Below are positions 24,392 to 33,192 of a stretch of 64,000 nt of DNA, piece after piece (within the stretch, counting starts at the first letter, position 1; every line of letters begins with the position of its first letter). This DNA is from an uncultured Ruminiclostridium sp. Its GTDB lineage: Bacteria > Bacillota > Clostridia > Oscillospirales > Ruminococcaceae. The notes under the pieces were generated by a model that ran no database searches, had not been told where the DNA came from, and was given only the letters and a program-made list of their open reading frames with translations. The position numbers were made by a program, and so were the translations under genes. The stretch lies in the NCBI GenBank assembly GCA_910588335.1, contig CAJUQV010000006.1, positions 48,348 through 112,347 on the forward strand, given 5' to 3'.

Positions 24392-26668
24392 TCAGTCCAT
24401 AGAGATGGTTTTAAGCGCCTCCGCCTGTAAGCGGTAAAGCTCAAAATACTTTCCTTTAAGGCGTATAAGCTCGTCATGAGTACCCCTTTCCTTAACCTCG
24501 CCGTTTTCGATAACGCAGAGAGTGTCCGCTTCGCGGAGGGTGGAAAGTCTGTGAGCTATGGCTATTACCGTTCTGCCCTTTTTAAGGTTGTCTATGGCGT
24601 TTTGAATCTTTCTTTCGGTGCGGGTGTCCATGGAAGCCGTCGCTTCGTCCAGAATAAGTATGTTGGGCTTCTGGATAAGGGCGCGTGCTATGGAAATGCG
24701 CTGTCTTTCACCGCCGGACAGGTCGGCGCCGCCGCTTCCTATTGTGGTGTCATAGCCTTCCGGAAGCTTAAGTATGAAGTCGTGGGCGTTTGCATTCTTT
24801 GCCGCTTCGACAACCTCCTCCATTGTGGCGTCGGGTCTGGCGTAGCGTATGTTGTCCGCCACGGTGCCCATAAAGATATATGTTTCCTGAGACACTATGC
24901 CTATGCTTTTTCTGAGATCCTCAAAGGCTATATCCCTTACGTTTATCCCGTCTATGGAAATATTTCCGTTGGTGGGGTCAAAAAGTCTTGATATAAGGTT
25001 GATTATGGTGGATTTTCCCGCCCCGGTCTTGCCCACTATGCCGTAAAACTGACCTGCCTTTATATCTAAGCTTATGTCCTTCAGCACAGGCACTCCCGCC
25101 TCGTACTCAAAGCTGACGTTTTTAAGGGAAATATCCCCTTTTAAGCCCACTTCTCCGATTTTCGCGGGATTCTGCGGGGGCTTTACGGTGGGAACGCTGT
25201 CTATTATCTCAAAAATACGGGAAGCCGCGTCAAGACAGCGGGAAACGTCGTCCCCTGCCCAGATAAGAAAATAAATGGGATCCGCCATCATTCCGAAATA
25301 ACCGGTAAGCAACATAAGCTCACCCAAACCGATCTGTCCCGTAACCACAAGGTAATATCCAAACACGGTAAGAATCGCCCCGCCTATTGTGAACACAGCA
25401 TTCTGCATAAATTCAAAGCTGGATCCTCTCATACGCGCGGCAAATTCCGCCTGACGGACGGTGTTTACGTTTTTTCCGAATCTTTCCTTCTCCTGCTCCT
25501 CACGGGCGAAAGCCTTTATAACACGGTGTCCGTTTACCGAGTCGTTAAGGTTGGAGTTCATTTTACGGTTGGACAGGTTTATTCCTCTCCAAAGTCTGCG
25601 CTGTCCCCGGATAAAAAATCCTTCGCTGAATATTATAAAAACAGTCATTGCCAGAACAAATACCGCAAGCAAAGGCGAAATAAGGAACATCAGCAGAAGC
25701 ATGGAGCCTAACTTTACCACGCATACCACAAAGCTCGGCATTATATTGGCGAAAATTTCGCTCACCTCTCCCGCGTCGCGGTCAACTCTGGTCATAAGGG
25801 AACCGGTCTGCTTGGAAGTAAAGAATGGCAGCGAAAGCCTTTCCATGGAAGTAAACACTTTTGTCCTCAGCTTGTGCATTACCTTGCAGTTGGCTTTTGT
25901 GAACACCACGCCGTACACAAGCTGGAATACCTCCGATATAAGCCTGAAGCCCGCCATCATAAGAATAGCGAACAAAACGTTTCCGAAAAACTCTCCCGCC
26001 GCGTCAAGCACCTTGTCGTACAAGAACGCGGTTCCGAAGTAGGGCGAAACCACACCCAACAGCGCCGAAAGCACCATCAGCACAAAAATTACCGTAACCT
26101 GCGCCTTATACTCGCCGAAAAGCCCCAGAAGCCTTTTGAAAATGGACGATCGCTTGACGCAGTAGGGACAGAATTTTCTGTTGGGATCGGGGTATTTCTG
26201 CCCGCACTTTGGGCAATATGGACTATTTTCCGCCAGAGGTGTATCGTCTATCTCCTCTTTTTTCACCGTCATATTGTAGCGGCGGCTGAACTGCTCCGTT
26301 TTTTCGGAAAAGCCCGAAGAAAAGCGGCTGATACAAACCTTTTCCTCATTTTCCCCCTCGCCGAATTTTCCCATAAGGCGGCAGGTATGGCGGTAGCGGT
26401 CAACGTACAGCTCTTTCAGCTCGGTCATTTTGTATTCCTTATACTCCTTGAACTCGAACTCGTTTCTGTAATTCTTCTTTTCGCGGATCATTCTGTCATA
26501 GCCGCTCACCGAATAGAGAGCTTCGCTGTCGAAAACCAGATATGTATCGTAATACAGCCCCTCGTTGTTCATATCGCACTTCAGGCAGTAAAGAAGCTTT
26601 TCGTCGTCAACGCCTCTGGCGCTGAGCGCTTCTCCCACGCCCTCCGTCAATGTGTCGAAATACTTCAT
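24392..26668 (-). CDS. ABC exporter half-transporter with N-terminal zinc ribbon (partner)
   Basis: 758 aa, same architecture as the 726-aa protein. There is an extra N-terminal region (1-150), a zinc ribbon CPKCGQKYPDPNRKFCPYC (about 151-169), a six-helix membrane domain and the ATPase. Walker A is GIVGKTGAGKSTIINL, signature ADLSGGERQRISIARALI, Walker B ILILDEATASMD, and H-loop AHRLSTL. Both half-transporters keep catalytic Glu and His, unlike many heterodimeric exporters with one dead site. First gene of the operon; AGGAGG lies upstream of ATG. Confidence 0.88.
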   Translation of the reverse strand: MKYFDTLTEGVGEALSARGVDDEKLLYCLKCDMNNEGLYYDTYLVFDSEALYSVSGYDRMIREKKNYRNEFEFKEYKEYKMTELKELYVDRYRHTCRLMGKFGEGENEEKVCISRFSSGFSEKTEQFSRRYNMTVKKEEIDDTPLAENSPYCPKCGQKYPDPNRKFCPYCVKRSSIFKRLLGLFGEYKAQVTVIFVLMVLSALLGVVSPYFGTAFLYDKVLDAAGEFFGNVLFAILMMAGFRLISEVFQLVYGVVFTKANCKVMHKLRTKVFTSMERLSLPFFTSKQTGSLMTRVDRDAGEVSEIFANIMPSFVVCVVKLGSMLLLMFLISPLLAVFVLAMTVFIIFSEGFFIRGQRRLWRGINLSNRKMNSNLNDSVNGHRVIKAFAREEQEKERFGKNVNTVRQAEFAARMRGSSFEFMQNAVFTIGGAILTVFGYYLVVTGQIGLGELMLLTGYFGMMADPIYFLIWAGDDVSRCLDAASRIFEIIDSVPTVKPPQNPAKIGEVGLKGDISLKNVSFEYEAGVPVLKDISLDIKAGQFYGIVGKTGAGKSTIINLISRLFDPTNGNISIDGINVRDIAFEDLRKSIGIVSQETYIFMGTVADNIRYARPDATMEEVVEAAKNANAHDFILKLPEGYDTTIGSGGADLSGGERQRISIARALIQKPNILILDEATASMDTRTERKIQNAIDNLKKGRTVIAIAHRLSTLREADTLCVIENGEVKERGTHDELIRLKGKYFELYRLQAEALKTISMD

Positions 26669-26775
26669 TATTTATAATTTCCTCCTGTTTTGGGAGCACT
26701 GTCTCGACTTCGGCGGCCGGCTTTTTGCTTAACACAGCGCTGTTTTATCCCGAACGGTTCAGTCTCCCGAGCATA

Positions 26776-26808
26776 CAAAAAGCACAGCCGCAAAAAACGC
26801 GGCTATGC
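26776..26808 (-). terminator. Terminator of trpS
   Basis: Minus strand: GCATAGCCGC-GTTTTTT-GCGGCTGTGC followed by TTTTTG, about 55 bases after the stop. Confidence 0.85.
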
Positions 26809-26862
26809 CCGAAGATTTACGCTTATTTAGGCAGTACCTATCGCCCTCTGAGCACGAAAAAT

Positions 26863-27864
26863 TCAGAGGTCAATAAAGCCCACCTTTTTATTTACCTTGC
26901 GCAGGGTACGGCGCGACACGGCGAAGGCCTTTTCAGCCCCCTCCTTCATACAGCGCTCAAGATACGCCTTATCGGCTGTGATCTTTTTATATTCCTCACG
27001 CATAGGCATAAGCGAATCGGCAACCGCTTCTCCCACGGCCGCCTTAAAATCTCCGTAGCCTTTTCCTTCAAATTCTTTTTCGATTTCCTCAAATGTCTTT
27101 TCGGTCACGGCGCCGTAAATCGACATAAGGTTCTCGATACCTTCTTTTCCCTCTCCTCTTCTTACCTCGCGTCCGCTGTCGGTCACCGCGCGCTTAAACT
27201 TACGCATAATAGTGTCACGGTCATCTAAAACGGTAACTGTCGCGTTTGGATTTTCGTCCGACTTGGACATTTTTTTCGTGGGATCGGCCAGAGACATGAT
27301 CTTTTCCACGGACTTGGTAATATAGGGTTCGGGTACGGTAAAGGTTTCACCGTAAAGATTGTTGAATCTTTCGGCAATATTGCGGGTGAGCTCCAGATGC
27401 TGCTTCTGGTCAATTCCCACGGGCACAAGGTCAGCCTGATACAAAAGAATGTCGGCCGCCATCAGAACGGGATAGGTAAACAAGCCCGCATTGATGTTTT
27501 CCGGATGCTTTTGGGATTTGTCCTTGAACTGCGTCATACGGCTCAGCTCGCCGAACTGGGTATAGCAGGACAGAATCCAGCTAAGCTGCGCATGAGCGGG
27601 ATTGTGCCCCTGAACAAACACTATGGACTTGTCGGGATTTATTCCCATGGCAAGCAAAAGCGCATAGCTCTCCTTAATCTGAGCGCGAAGCTTCGCGGGA
27701 TCCTGTCTTACGGTGATGGAGTGAAGATCCACTATGCTGTAAGCGCAGTCGTACTCCTCCTGTAACTTGTGCCAATTTCTGAGCGCTCCCAGATAATTTC
27801 CCAGATGAGGTGTATTTGTAGGCTGAATTCCGCTGAATATGCGTTTTTTTCTTGTTTCTTCCAT
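26863..27864 (-). CDS. trpS: Tryptophanyl-tRNA synthetase
   Basis: 333 aa class I synthetase, the normal bacterial length. The HIGH-type motif is IQPTNTPHLGNYLGAL, the substrate pocket has YPVLMAADILLYQADLVPVG, DQKQHLELTRNIA, and the KMSKS motif is KKMSKSDENPNA. AAGGA precedes ATG by 8 bases. I looked for a T-box leader upstream and did not see one; a 180-bp AG repeat occupies most of that space. Confidence 0.95.
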   Translation of the reverse strand: MEETRKKRIFSGIQPTNTPHLGNYLGALRNWHKLQEEYDCAYSIVDLHSITVRQDPAKLRAQIKESYALLLAMGINPDKSIVFVQGHNPAHAQLSWILSCYTQFGELSRMTQFKDKSQKHPENINAGLFTYPVLMAADILLYQADLVPVGIDQKQHLELTRNIAERFNNLYGETFTVPEPYITKSVEKIMSLADPTKKMSKSDENPNATVTVLDDRDTIMRKFKRAVTDSGREVRRGEGKEGIENLMSIYGAVTEKTFEEIEKEFEGKGYGDFKAAVGEAVADSLMPMREEYKKITADKAYLERCMKEGAEKAFAVSRRTLRKVNKKVGFIDL

Positions 27865-27960
27865 TGTGTCTGTCCTTTTCGATTTATTGAACGACGGCGG
27901 TAACGGCGCCGTCGGGTCAAGCTGAATTTTACATGATTTTCCTCTTTTAATAGATTTGAC

Positions 27961-28140
27961 TTAAGGCTACGCCGCACAATTATTGTCGTTCGATCGCGCC
28001 GCCGATTTTTTCGACAGATTGTATAAATTCGACGCAGACAAGCTGACGCCTGTCAAGGAGGATTTGTGCAATATGCCGGAAAAAGCGCAAGCGAGCGGAC
28101 GACAAAGGCGTTAGCCGCTAATTGCGCGGTGTTGCCTTAA
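27961..28140. repeat. AG repeat, subfamily A, copy 2 (180 bp)
   Basis: Starts TTAAGGCTACGCCGC and ends GCGGTGTTGCCTTAA. It is the inverted counterpart of 13687-13866, with the same length. Its right end provides the TAA stop codon of the aminotransferase gene. Confidence 0.85.
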
Positions 28141-29318
28141 TACATGGTCCTCGCGACCTTAGCCAATATTTCCACGCCCTTTTCTATCTGTTCGTCGGTG
28201 GGAGTGGAATAATTCAGTCTAAAGCTGTAAGAAATATCCTTTTCATTCATAAGGAAGGCGTTTCCGGGGACTACCGCCACCTTTTCCGCCACTGCGGCTT
28301 TGCAGAAAGCGTTCATATCACCCTTGGGCAGTGTGCCCCAAAGGAAAAGACCGCCTTCCGGCTCGGTAAAACTTATTGACATCGGCATACAAAACTTTAA
28401 GCTGTTCAGCATAAGGCTGCACTTGTTCTTGTATATGTCCCGAAGCCTTTCGAGATGCGCCTCAAAATCTGTTTCCGTAACGAATCGGTACGCCACCATC
28501 TGCGCCCAGATATTGGCGTGAACGGTGGAAGTCTGTAACGCCACCGTGGCTTTGCCGATAACATTTTTTTCAGCTATCATATAGCCTACTCTTAAGCCCG
28601 GGGACAGTACCTTTGAAAAACTTCCCGCGTAAATAACGTGTCCCCTTGTATCCATGGACTTTATATTGGGTACGTCCACTCCTAAGAAGCGCAGTTCGCC
28701 GTATGGATTATCCTCGACTATAAGCACGTTGTATTTGTACGCAAGCTCTAAAATAGCCTTTCGGCGCTCCAAAGAGGTAGTCACTCCCGTAGGATTCTGA
28801 AAATTCGGTATAACGTAAATAAAAGCGGTGCGGGGATTGTCCTTAAGGGCTTTTTCAAGCTTTTCGGGTATCATTCCGTCGTTGTCGGTCTCTACCCCCA
28901 CCAATCTGGCGTTATAAGAGCGGAAAGCGTTGAGAGAGCCTATAAATGAGTGATTCTCGCAGATTATGGCTTCACCCTCGTTGCAGAAAATTTTTGCGCA
29001 GGTTTCGATAGCCTGCTGAGCGCCGCAGGTGATTATAAGATCCTCTTCGTTCCTCCTGAAATTGCCTTTTGCTTCCATATCGTCCTTAAGCCATTCACGA
29101 AGCTTTGGATAACCTTCGGTAATGGAGTATTGCAGTGCGGCTATGGGCTCTTCGGTCAGTATCTCGTCGCTTATGCGGCGTATCTCCTCCACAGGAAAGG
29201 CTTCGGGCGCCGGATTTCCCGCCGCAAAGCTGATCACGTTGGGATCGGCGGTGGATTTAAGTATCTCCCTTATGGCGGAGGGCTGAACACCTGCTATTCT
29301 ATATGAAAAAGCGTTCAT
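28137..29318 (-). CDS. PLP-dependent aminotransferase, class I (2-aminoadipate/MocR-type)
   Basis: 393 aa. N-terminal FSYRIAGVQPSAIREILK and ISFAAGNPAPEAFP resemble the LysN/2-aminoadipate aminotransferase group. The PLP-binding region has TCGAQQAIE, IVEDNPYGELRF (Asp and Tyr contacts) and the Schiff-base lysine in YAGSFSKVLSPGLRVGYM. It has no GntR DNA-binding head. Substrate unknown, probably an amino acid with broad range. AAAGGAG precedes ATG by 7 bases. The final codons ACC ATG TAT are followed by TAA contributed by an AG repeat, so the original C-terminus may have been slightly different. Confidence 0.87.
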   Translation of the reverse strand: MNAFSYRIAGVQPSAIREILKSTADPNVISFAAGNPAPEAFPVEEIRRISDEILTEEPIAALQYSITEGYPKLREWLKDDMEAKGNFRRNEEDLIITCGAQQAIETCAKIFCNEGEAIICENHSFIGSLNAFRSYNARLVGVETDNDGMIPEKLEKALKDNPRTAFIYVIPNFQNPTGVTTSLERRKAILELAYKYNVLIVEDNPYGELRFLGVDVPNIKSMDTRGHVIYAGSFSKVLSPGLRVGYMIAEKNVIGKATVALQTSTVHANIWAQMVAYRFVTETDFEAHLERLRDIYKNKCSLMLNSLKFCMPMSISFTEPEGGLFLWGTLPKGDMNAFCKAAVAEKVAVVPGNAFLMNEKDISYSFRLNYSTPTDEQIEKGVEILAKVARTMY

Positions 29319-29348
29319 TTTATGACTCCTTTCCTTGTGAGAAAATCA

Positions 29349-29400
29349 TACCAATCCCTTTTAAACTGATGTATTACCCACAGTTTAAAAGGGGATTAGC
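29349..29400. repeat. Single DH-type hairpin
   Basis: TACCAATCCCTTTTAAACT ... AGTTTAAAAGGGGATTAG, a near-perfect stem with a 14-base loop, just upstream of the aminotransferase gene. Confidence 0.7.
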
Positions 29401-29487
29401 ATCAAACACATTTATAATATCACAAAATGATTGGAAATGCAAGGGGTTAAATGAATTTTTACAAACAAAAAATCCCTGCGAAAAAAT

Positions 29488-29580
29488 GCTTGCAGTATTG
29501 CAGCTCGTCAATACGGCTTTGAAAAAGTCGCATTGGAATCTTTAACGCATTCAGCAGCAAAATATGCCGATTCCTATTGG
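29488..29580 (-). repeat. FC repeat, partial copy
   Basis: On the minus strand CCAATAGGAATCGGCATATT then TTGCTGCTGAATGCGTTAAA matches the start of the FC repeat at 40151. The far end is diverged. Confidence 0.55.
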
Positions 29581-29610
29581 AAAAGGTTCCGCCGTAAACG
29601 GAACCTTTGA
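29580..29610 (-). terminator. Terminator of the cysteine-rich protein gene
   Basis: Minus strand: AAAGGTTCCGTTTACGGCGGAACC followed by TTTT, a stem of AAAGGTTCCG type, about 120 bases after the stop at 29731. Confidence 0.65.
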
Positions 29611-29636
29611 GAGTTCTTCCCATCAAAAAAACATGT

Positions 29637-29733
29637 TATACCAATCTTTAATCAAGCTGCAGAGTTTATTAAAGATTGCACACTAAGCGCTAATCTTTGA
29701 TCATTATTTTTATTTGTCTATACCTTAATATTA
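29637..29733. repeat. Double-hairpin (DH) element ending in a stop codon
   Basis: First hairpin CCAATCTTTAATCAA ... TTTATTAAAGATTG; linker CACACTAAGCGC; second, eroded hairpin TAATCTTTGATCA ... TTTGTCTATACCTTAATATTAA. The end overlaps the stop codon of the 388-aa gene (29731-29733). Confidence 0.65.
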
Positions 29734-30897
29734 ATTGCGTGCGCTGTTTAAAATCTCCATAATGCCATTAGCCACCGCACGATCGTTGTCAAATACGATT
29801 TTAAATAGGCGCTTTAGCTCATTCTGCACATTCGGACGCTGAATCAGACTAAATGATTCAGCCACGGGGAGATAACCGGTCTGCGGTCCAACATTCAGAC
29901 AAGCCCAAATTTTCCAACAAATCCCATGTGTTTCGTTGTTTCCATCTTTAATGTAGCGCGTTAAAAACAGCTCCGCCAATTTTTCGGCCGCCGCTTTCAG
30001 CTCATTCGACTCCGCAGAACTTGCTAACGAATCCACAAGTGAATACAGAAGATTGCCCTTCGACGTAAAAGCTTCAGCCGCGTGCCACCTCGCTTCTATC
30101 GGAACGCCGTTTATCCCCATCAGCTTAAACGACAATATTTCGGCGTTTTCCGACGTGACATTTGACAAATCAGCCATAATTTCATTCTCCAAAGCGTCGT
30201 GAGAGGGATCACTCAGCACAGCGTATATCCGCCTAAGCACGTCAAAATAAGTTTGCTTTCGCATGCCGTTACCCGCACAAACCGCATCATTTGCGCAATC
30301 TACTTCACCGGTGATAACGACTACGTCCTCGTACTCGCCGCTATTTACATCGCTTACCTCGCCGCCGTAATTCATTACGGTAATCCCATCATCCGTGTAG
30401 CCGCATACGATTTTCCAACATGAAACCCACGCCATTTCATTTGGATATACACGGTGATTCGCCACCATCGCAGGGTATCCGGCGTCAATCGAATCTTTTA
30501 TGATCGTGCAAATCTCCGCGACGGTTTTGTTTTTGCAGCGAATAAACGAAAGTCCCGCAAAATCCATAATATCCGCCATAAAACCGTCGTCCCAACGCCA
30601 ACCGATCGGAATATTGGGAATTGTGTGCAAGCCAACGCTGTCATCTTCCGGGTAATCGAAGCCAAACGCCAGCCCGGATGCGGCGAGCAGGCAATGATAG
30701 ACGCTCAATTGAGTCTTACCCAGCGATTGTCCGGTGCAACCGCCGCATTTTTTGCAATAGCATCCTTTAGGCGAACACCAGTAGGGGGTATCTTCGGTAT
30801 ATTTTTTTGCAGCGCATACCACGCTTGACAAAGCCGCAATGAATCCGTTAGATTCTGCATCATATGGGAACGGAAAAACGGTAAGTTGTTTTTTCAT
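29731..30897 (-). CDS. Cysteine-rich protein of unknown function (388 aa)
   Basis: No signal peptide or membrane segment. The first 75 residues carry seven Cys, including the cluster CSPKGCYCKKCGGCTGQS (41-58), which could bind metal. Next come GWRWDDGFMADIMDFAGLSF, AGYPAMVANHRVYP and WKIVCGYTDDGITVMNYGGE, which recall the fold-type of papain-like (C39/BtrH-N) domains: Cys near the start, then a glycine-rich strand with an acidic residue. The C-terminal half (about 215-388) is helical, perhaps repeats. I do not recognise a named family. It is a single gene with DH elements on both sides. Confidence 0.65.
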   Translation of the reverse strand: MKKQLTVFPFPYDAESNGFIAALSSVVCAAKKYTEDTPYWCSPKGCYCKKCGGCTGQSLGKTQLSVYHCLLAASGLAFGFDYPEDDSVGLHTIPNIPIGWRWDDGFMADIMDFAGLSFIRCKNKTVAEICTIIKDSIDAGYPAMVANHRVYPNEMAWVSCWKIVCGYTDDGITVMNYGGEVSDVNSGEYEDVVVITGEVDCANDAVCAGNGMRKQTYFDVLRRIYAVLSDPSHDALENEIMADLSNVTSENAEILSFKLMGINGVPIEARWHAAEAFTSKGNLLYSLVDSLASSAESNELKAAAEKLAELFLTRYIKDGNNETHGICWKIWACLNVGPQTGYLPVAESFSLIQRPNVQNELKRLFKIVFDNDRAVANGIMEILNSARN

Positions 30898-30924
30898 ATC
30901 GACTCCTTTTGTATTTAATTTACT

Positions 30925-30982
30925 TATACCACAATCTTTAATCCAGTTGTAGACTTGATTAAAGATTGCACCCTAAGCACTA
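30925..30982. repeat. DH-type hairpin with linker
   Basis: TATACCACAATCTTTAATC ... GATTAAAGATTG with TGTAGACTT in the loop, followed by the full linker CACCCTAAGCACTA; the second hairpin is missing. Confidence 0.7.
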
Positions 30983-31140
30983 TGGCTTGTTTCAAAAATC
31001 GGAAACGCCGTCTTTTAGCCCCCAAACGGTCATCTTCCGCGTCAAAAACCTTGTCAAACGACGGTTTGACTGCTTTTTTTACTTGAAGCTAACCATTTTG
31101 GGTCTTAAATCCGTCATACCCTCTATTTTCAAACAGGCCC
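30983..31140. repeat. Possible further MITE-like element (one copy)
   Basis: GGCTTGTTTCAAAAATCGG at the left and CTATTTTCAAACAGGCC at the right form imperfect inverted ends. About 157 bp, non-coding, lying exactly between two DH elements. Only one copy is in the window, so the call is tentative. Confidence 0.35.
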
Positions 31141-31196
31141 TAATCTTTGAGCATACGTATTATTTGTCTATACCCTAATCAGAGATTAGTATTAAA
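31140..31196. repeat. Single DH-type hairpin
   Basis: CTAATCTTTGAGCATACGT ... CCCTAATCAGAGATTAGTATTA with TTTGTCTATACC in the loop. Confidence 0.65.
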
Positions 31197-31219
31197 ATGC
31201 GGCGGCATTAAGCGTAAAT

Positions 31220-31370
31220 TTAAGGCAATACCGGACAAAGATTGTGTGCAGACGCGCAGTCAGCTTTTTCGTAAGATTGTCCAGAACGACGCAGGAATAC
31301 CGGCGTATTTCAAGGAGTTTTGGGCAAAAATGACGGAAAAGATGCAAGCGTACGCGCGGTGTTGCCTTAA
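31220..31370. repeat. AG repeat, subfamily B, copy 1 (151 bp)
   Basis: Starts TTAAGGCAATACCGGACAAAG and ends GCGCGGTGTTGCCTTAA. The interior (GACGCGCAGTCAGCTTTTTC) is nearly the same as in 46528-46707 but about 30 bp shorter near the right end. TA flanks both ends. Confidence 0.8.
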
Positions 31371-31381
31371 TATTATCGTAA

Positions 31382-31433
31382 TTAAATCACAGCTTAAACA
31401 AACTGCCGGAATTGCTTCGCAATTCCGGCAGCA
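31382..31433. repeat. KS repeat; also likely terminator of the rplK-rplA operon
   Basis: AAATCACAGCTTAAACAAAC then TGCCGGAATTGC-TTC-GCAATTCCGGCA, a 12-bp perfect stem. On the minus strand it lies 16 bases after the rplA stop and is followed by TTTGTTTAAG, so it can serve as the operon terminator. Confidence 0.65.
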
Positions 31434-31448
31434 ATTATATTTTAAACA

Positions 31449-32141
31449 TTACGCGCCATACTTAACGGTACTTACCTTAACGCCGGGGCCCATTGTGGAC
31501 GAAACGGTGCAGGACTTGATATAAGTACCCTTGGCAGCGGCAGGCTTAGCCTTTACCACCGCGGTCATAAGAGCGTCTAAGTTCTGTTCAAGCTTCTCGC
31601 TTCCGAAGGAAGCCTTTCCGATGGGGCAGTGAATGATGTTAGCCTTATCGAGACGATACTCGATCTTACCGGCCTTTGCTTCCTGAACAGCCTTGGCTAC
31701 ATCGGGAGTAACGGTACCCGCTTTGGGGTTAGGCATCAGTCCGCGGGGACCGAGAACCTTACCGAGACGGCCTACAACGCCCATCATATCGGGAGTGGCG
31801 ATTACCACGTCAAAGTCCATCCAACCGTCCTGAATTTTCTTTACGGTGTCGTCGTCGGCAACGTAATCTGCGCCCGCTTCTTCCGCTTCCTTGATCTTAT
31901 CGCCCTTGGCAAAAACGAGGGCTCTTACGGTCTTACCTGTTCCGTTGGGGAGCACTACCGCGCCTCTTACCTGCTGGTCGGCGTGACGGGAGTCAACGCC
32001 CAATCTTATATGGATTTCAACGGTTTCGTCAAACTTCGCCTTGGCGGTCTGGCAAACCAGTCCGAGAGCCTCGTTGGCTTCGTAGTACTTTGTTGATTCA
32101 ACAAGCTTTGCGCTTTCGATATATTTTTTACCGTGTTTCAT
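31449..32141 (-). CDS. rplA: Ribosomal protein L1
   Basis: 230 aa, full length. Signature GRLGKVLGPRGLMPNPKAGTV plus RLDKANIIHCPIGKASFG. It binds 23S rRNA and, in many bacteria, its own mRNA. Last gene of the rpmG-secE-nusG-rplK-rplA unit. rplJ-rplL do not follow; repeats occupy the downstream space. GGAGGA precedes ATG. Confidence 0.97.
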   Translation of the reverse strand: MKHGKKYIESAKLVESTKYYEANEALGLVCQTAKAKFDETVEIHIRLGVDSRHADQQVRGAVVLPNGTGKTVRALVFAKGDKIKEAEEAGADYVADDDTVKKIQDGWMDFDVVIATPDMMGVVGRLGKVLGPRGLMPNPKAGTVTPDVAKAVQEAKAGKIEYRLDKANIIHCPIGKASFGSEKLEQNLDALMTAVVKAKPAAAKGTYIKSCTVSSTMGPGVKVSTVKYGA

Positions 32142-32198
32142 TTATTATCCTCCTTGTGGTCGATCGGTCTTTTTGGAACCTCCCACCGTATTATTGTT

Positions 32199-32624
32199 TT
32201 AGTCGACTACTTCTACGCCCATGGAACGGCAGGTGCCCGCTATCATGGACATTGCGGCTTCGAGAGATGCGGCGTTCAAGTCTCTCATCTTCGTTTCCGC
32301 GATCTGCTGTACCTGCGCCTTGGTTATCTTGGCAACCTTGGTCTTGTTGGGTGTACCAGACGCGGTCTCGATTCCGCATGCCTTCTTGATCAAAACCGCC
32401 GCAGGGGGCGTTTTTGTAATAAATGAAAAGCTTCTATCAGCGTATACGGTGATAACTACCGGAATGATAAGCCCCATATCGGCCTTTGTGCGCTCGTTAA
32501 ATTCCTTGGTGAACGCGGCGATGTTAACGCCGTGCTGACCGAGCGCGGGTCCTACGGGGGGAGCGGGGGTAGCTTTACCCGCCGCGATTTGTAATTTTAT
32601 AAGTCCGACTACTTTCTGAGCCAT
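32199..32624 (-). CDS. rplK: Ribosomal protein L11
   Basis: 141 aa. Hallmarks are QIAAGKATPAPPVGPALGQHG, the N-terminal hinge, SFSFITKTPPAAVLIKKACG and the C-terminal MSMIAGTCRSMGVEV. Part of the GTPase-associated centre. GGAGG upstream. Confidence 0.97.
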   Translation of the reverse strand: MAQKVVGLIKLQIAAGKATPAPPVGPALGQHGVNIAAFTKEFNERTKADMGLIIPVVITVYADRSFSFITKTPPAAVLIKKACGIETASGTPNKTKVAKITKAQVQQIAETKMRDLNAASLEAAMSMIAGTCRSMGVEVVD

Positions 32625-32655
32625 TTTACTTTACCTCCAAAAACATAAAGAACTG

Positions 32656-33174
32656 TTAGTTGATTTTCTGAATAGATGTTAAATCGAGGGTGGTGGGCGT
32701 TTCTCTTCCGAACATGGAAACATTTACCACCGCAGTTCCCGCGGCCTCGTCTATTTCCGTCACGGTGCCCTCCAACCCGTCAAGATTGCCCGAAACAATG
32801 GTGACCAAATCACCGACGCATACGGCGACTTCGGCGGGCTTCCTGATTACTCCGAGGTTAGCGACCTCCTCGTCGGTAAGGGGTATCGGCTTTGAACCGG
32901 GTCCGACGAAGCCCGTACAGCCTCTTGTGTTGCGGCAGATATACCATGATTCATCTGTCATTACCATTTTTACATAAACGTAACTGGGATAAATCTTGCT
33001 TTCGTAGCTTTTCATCTTGCCTTCGTGTTCTTCGGTAACAGTTTCGGTGGGAACCATTACCTCTTCGATAAGATTCTGAAGATTTCTGTTCTCCACAACC
33101 TTTTTTATGTTGTCGGCAACCTTTTTTTCATAGCCCGAAAACGTGTGTAAAATATACCATTTAGCTTCTGACAT
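32656..33174 (-). CDS. nusG: Transcription termination/antitermination factor NusG
   Basis: 172 aa. NGN domain with AKWYILHTFSGYEKKVADNI and YPSYVYVKMVMTDESWYICR, then VGPGSKPIPLTDEEV, followed by the KOW domain (VGDLVTIVSGNLDGLEGTV). Couples RNA polymerase to ribosome and pausing control. Canonical place after secE. Confidence 0.97.
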   Translation of the reverse strand: MSEAKWYILHTFSGYEKKVADNIKKVVENRNLQNLIEEVMVPTETVTEEHEGKMKSYESKIYPSYVYVKMVMTDESWYICRNTRGCTGFVGPGSKPIPLTDEEVANLGVIRKPAEVAVCVGDLVTIVSGNLDGLEGTVTEIDEAAGTAVVNVSMFGRETPTTLDLTSIQKIN

Positions 33175-33192
33175 CGGTTATCCCCTTTTTGA

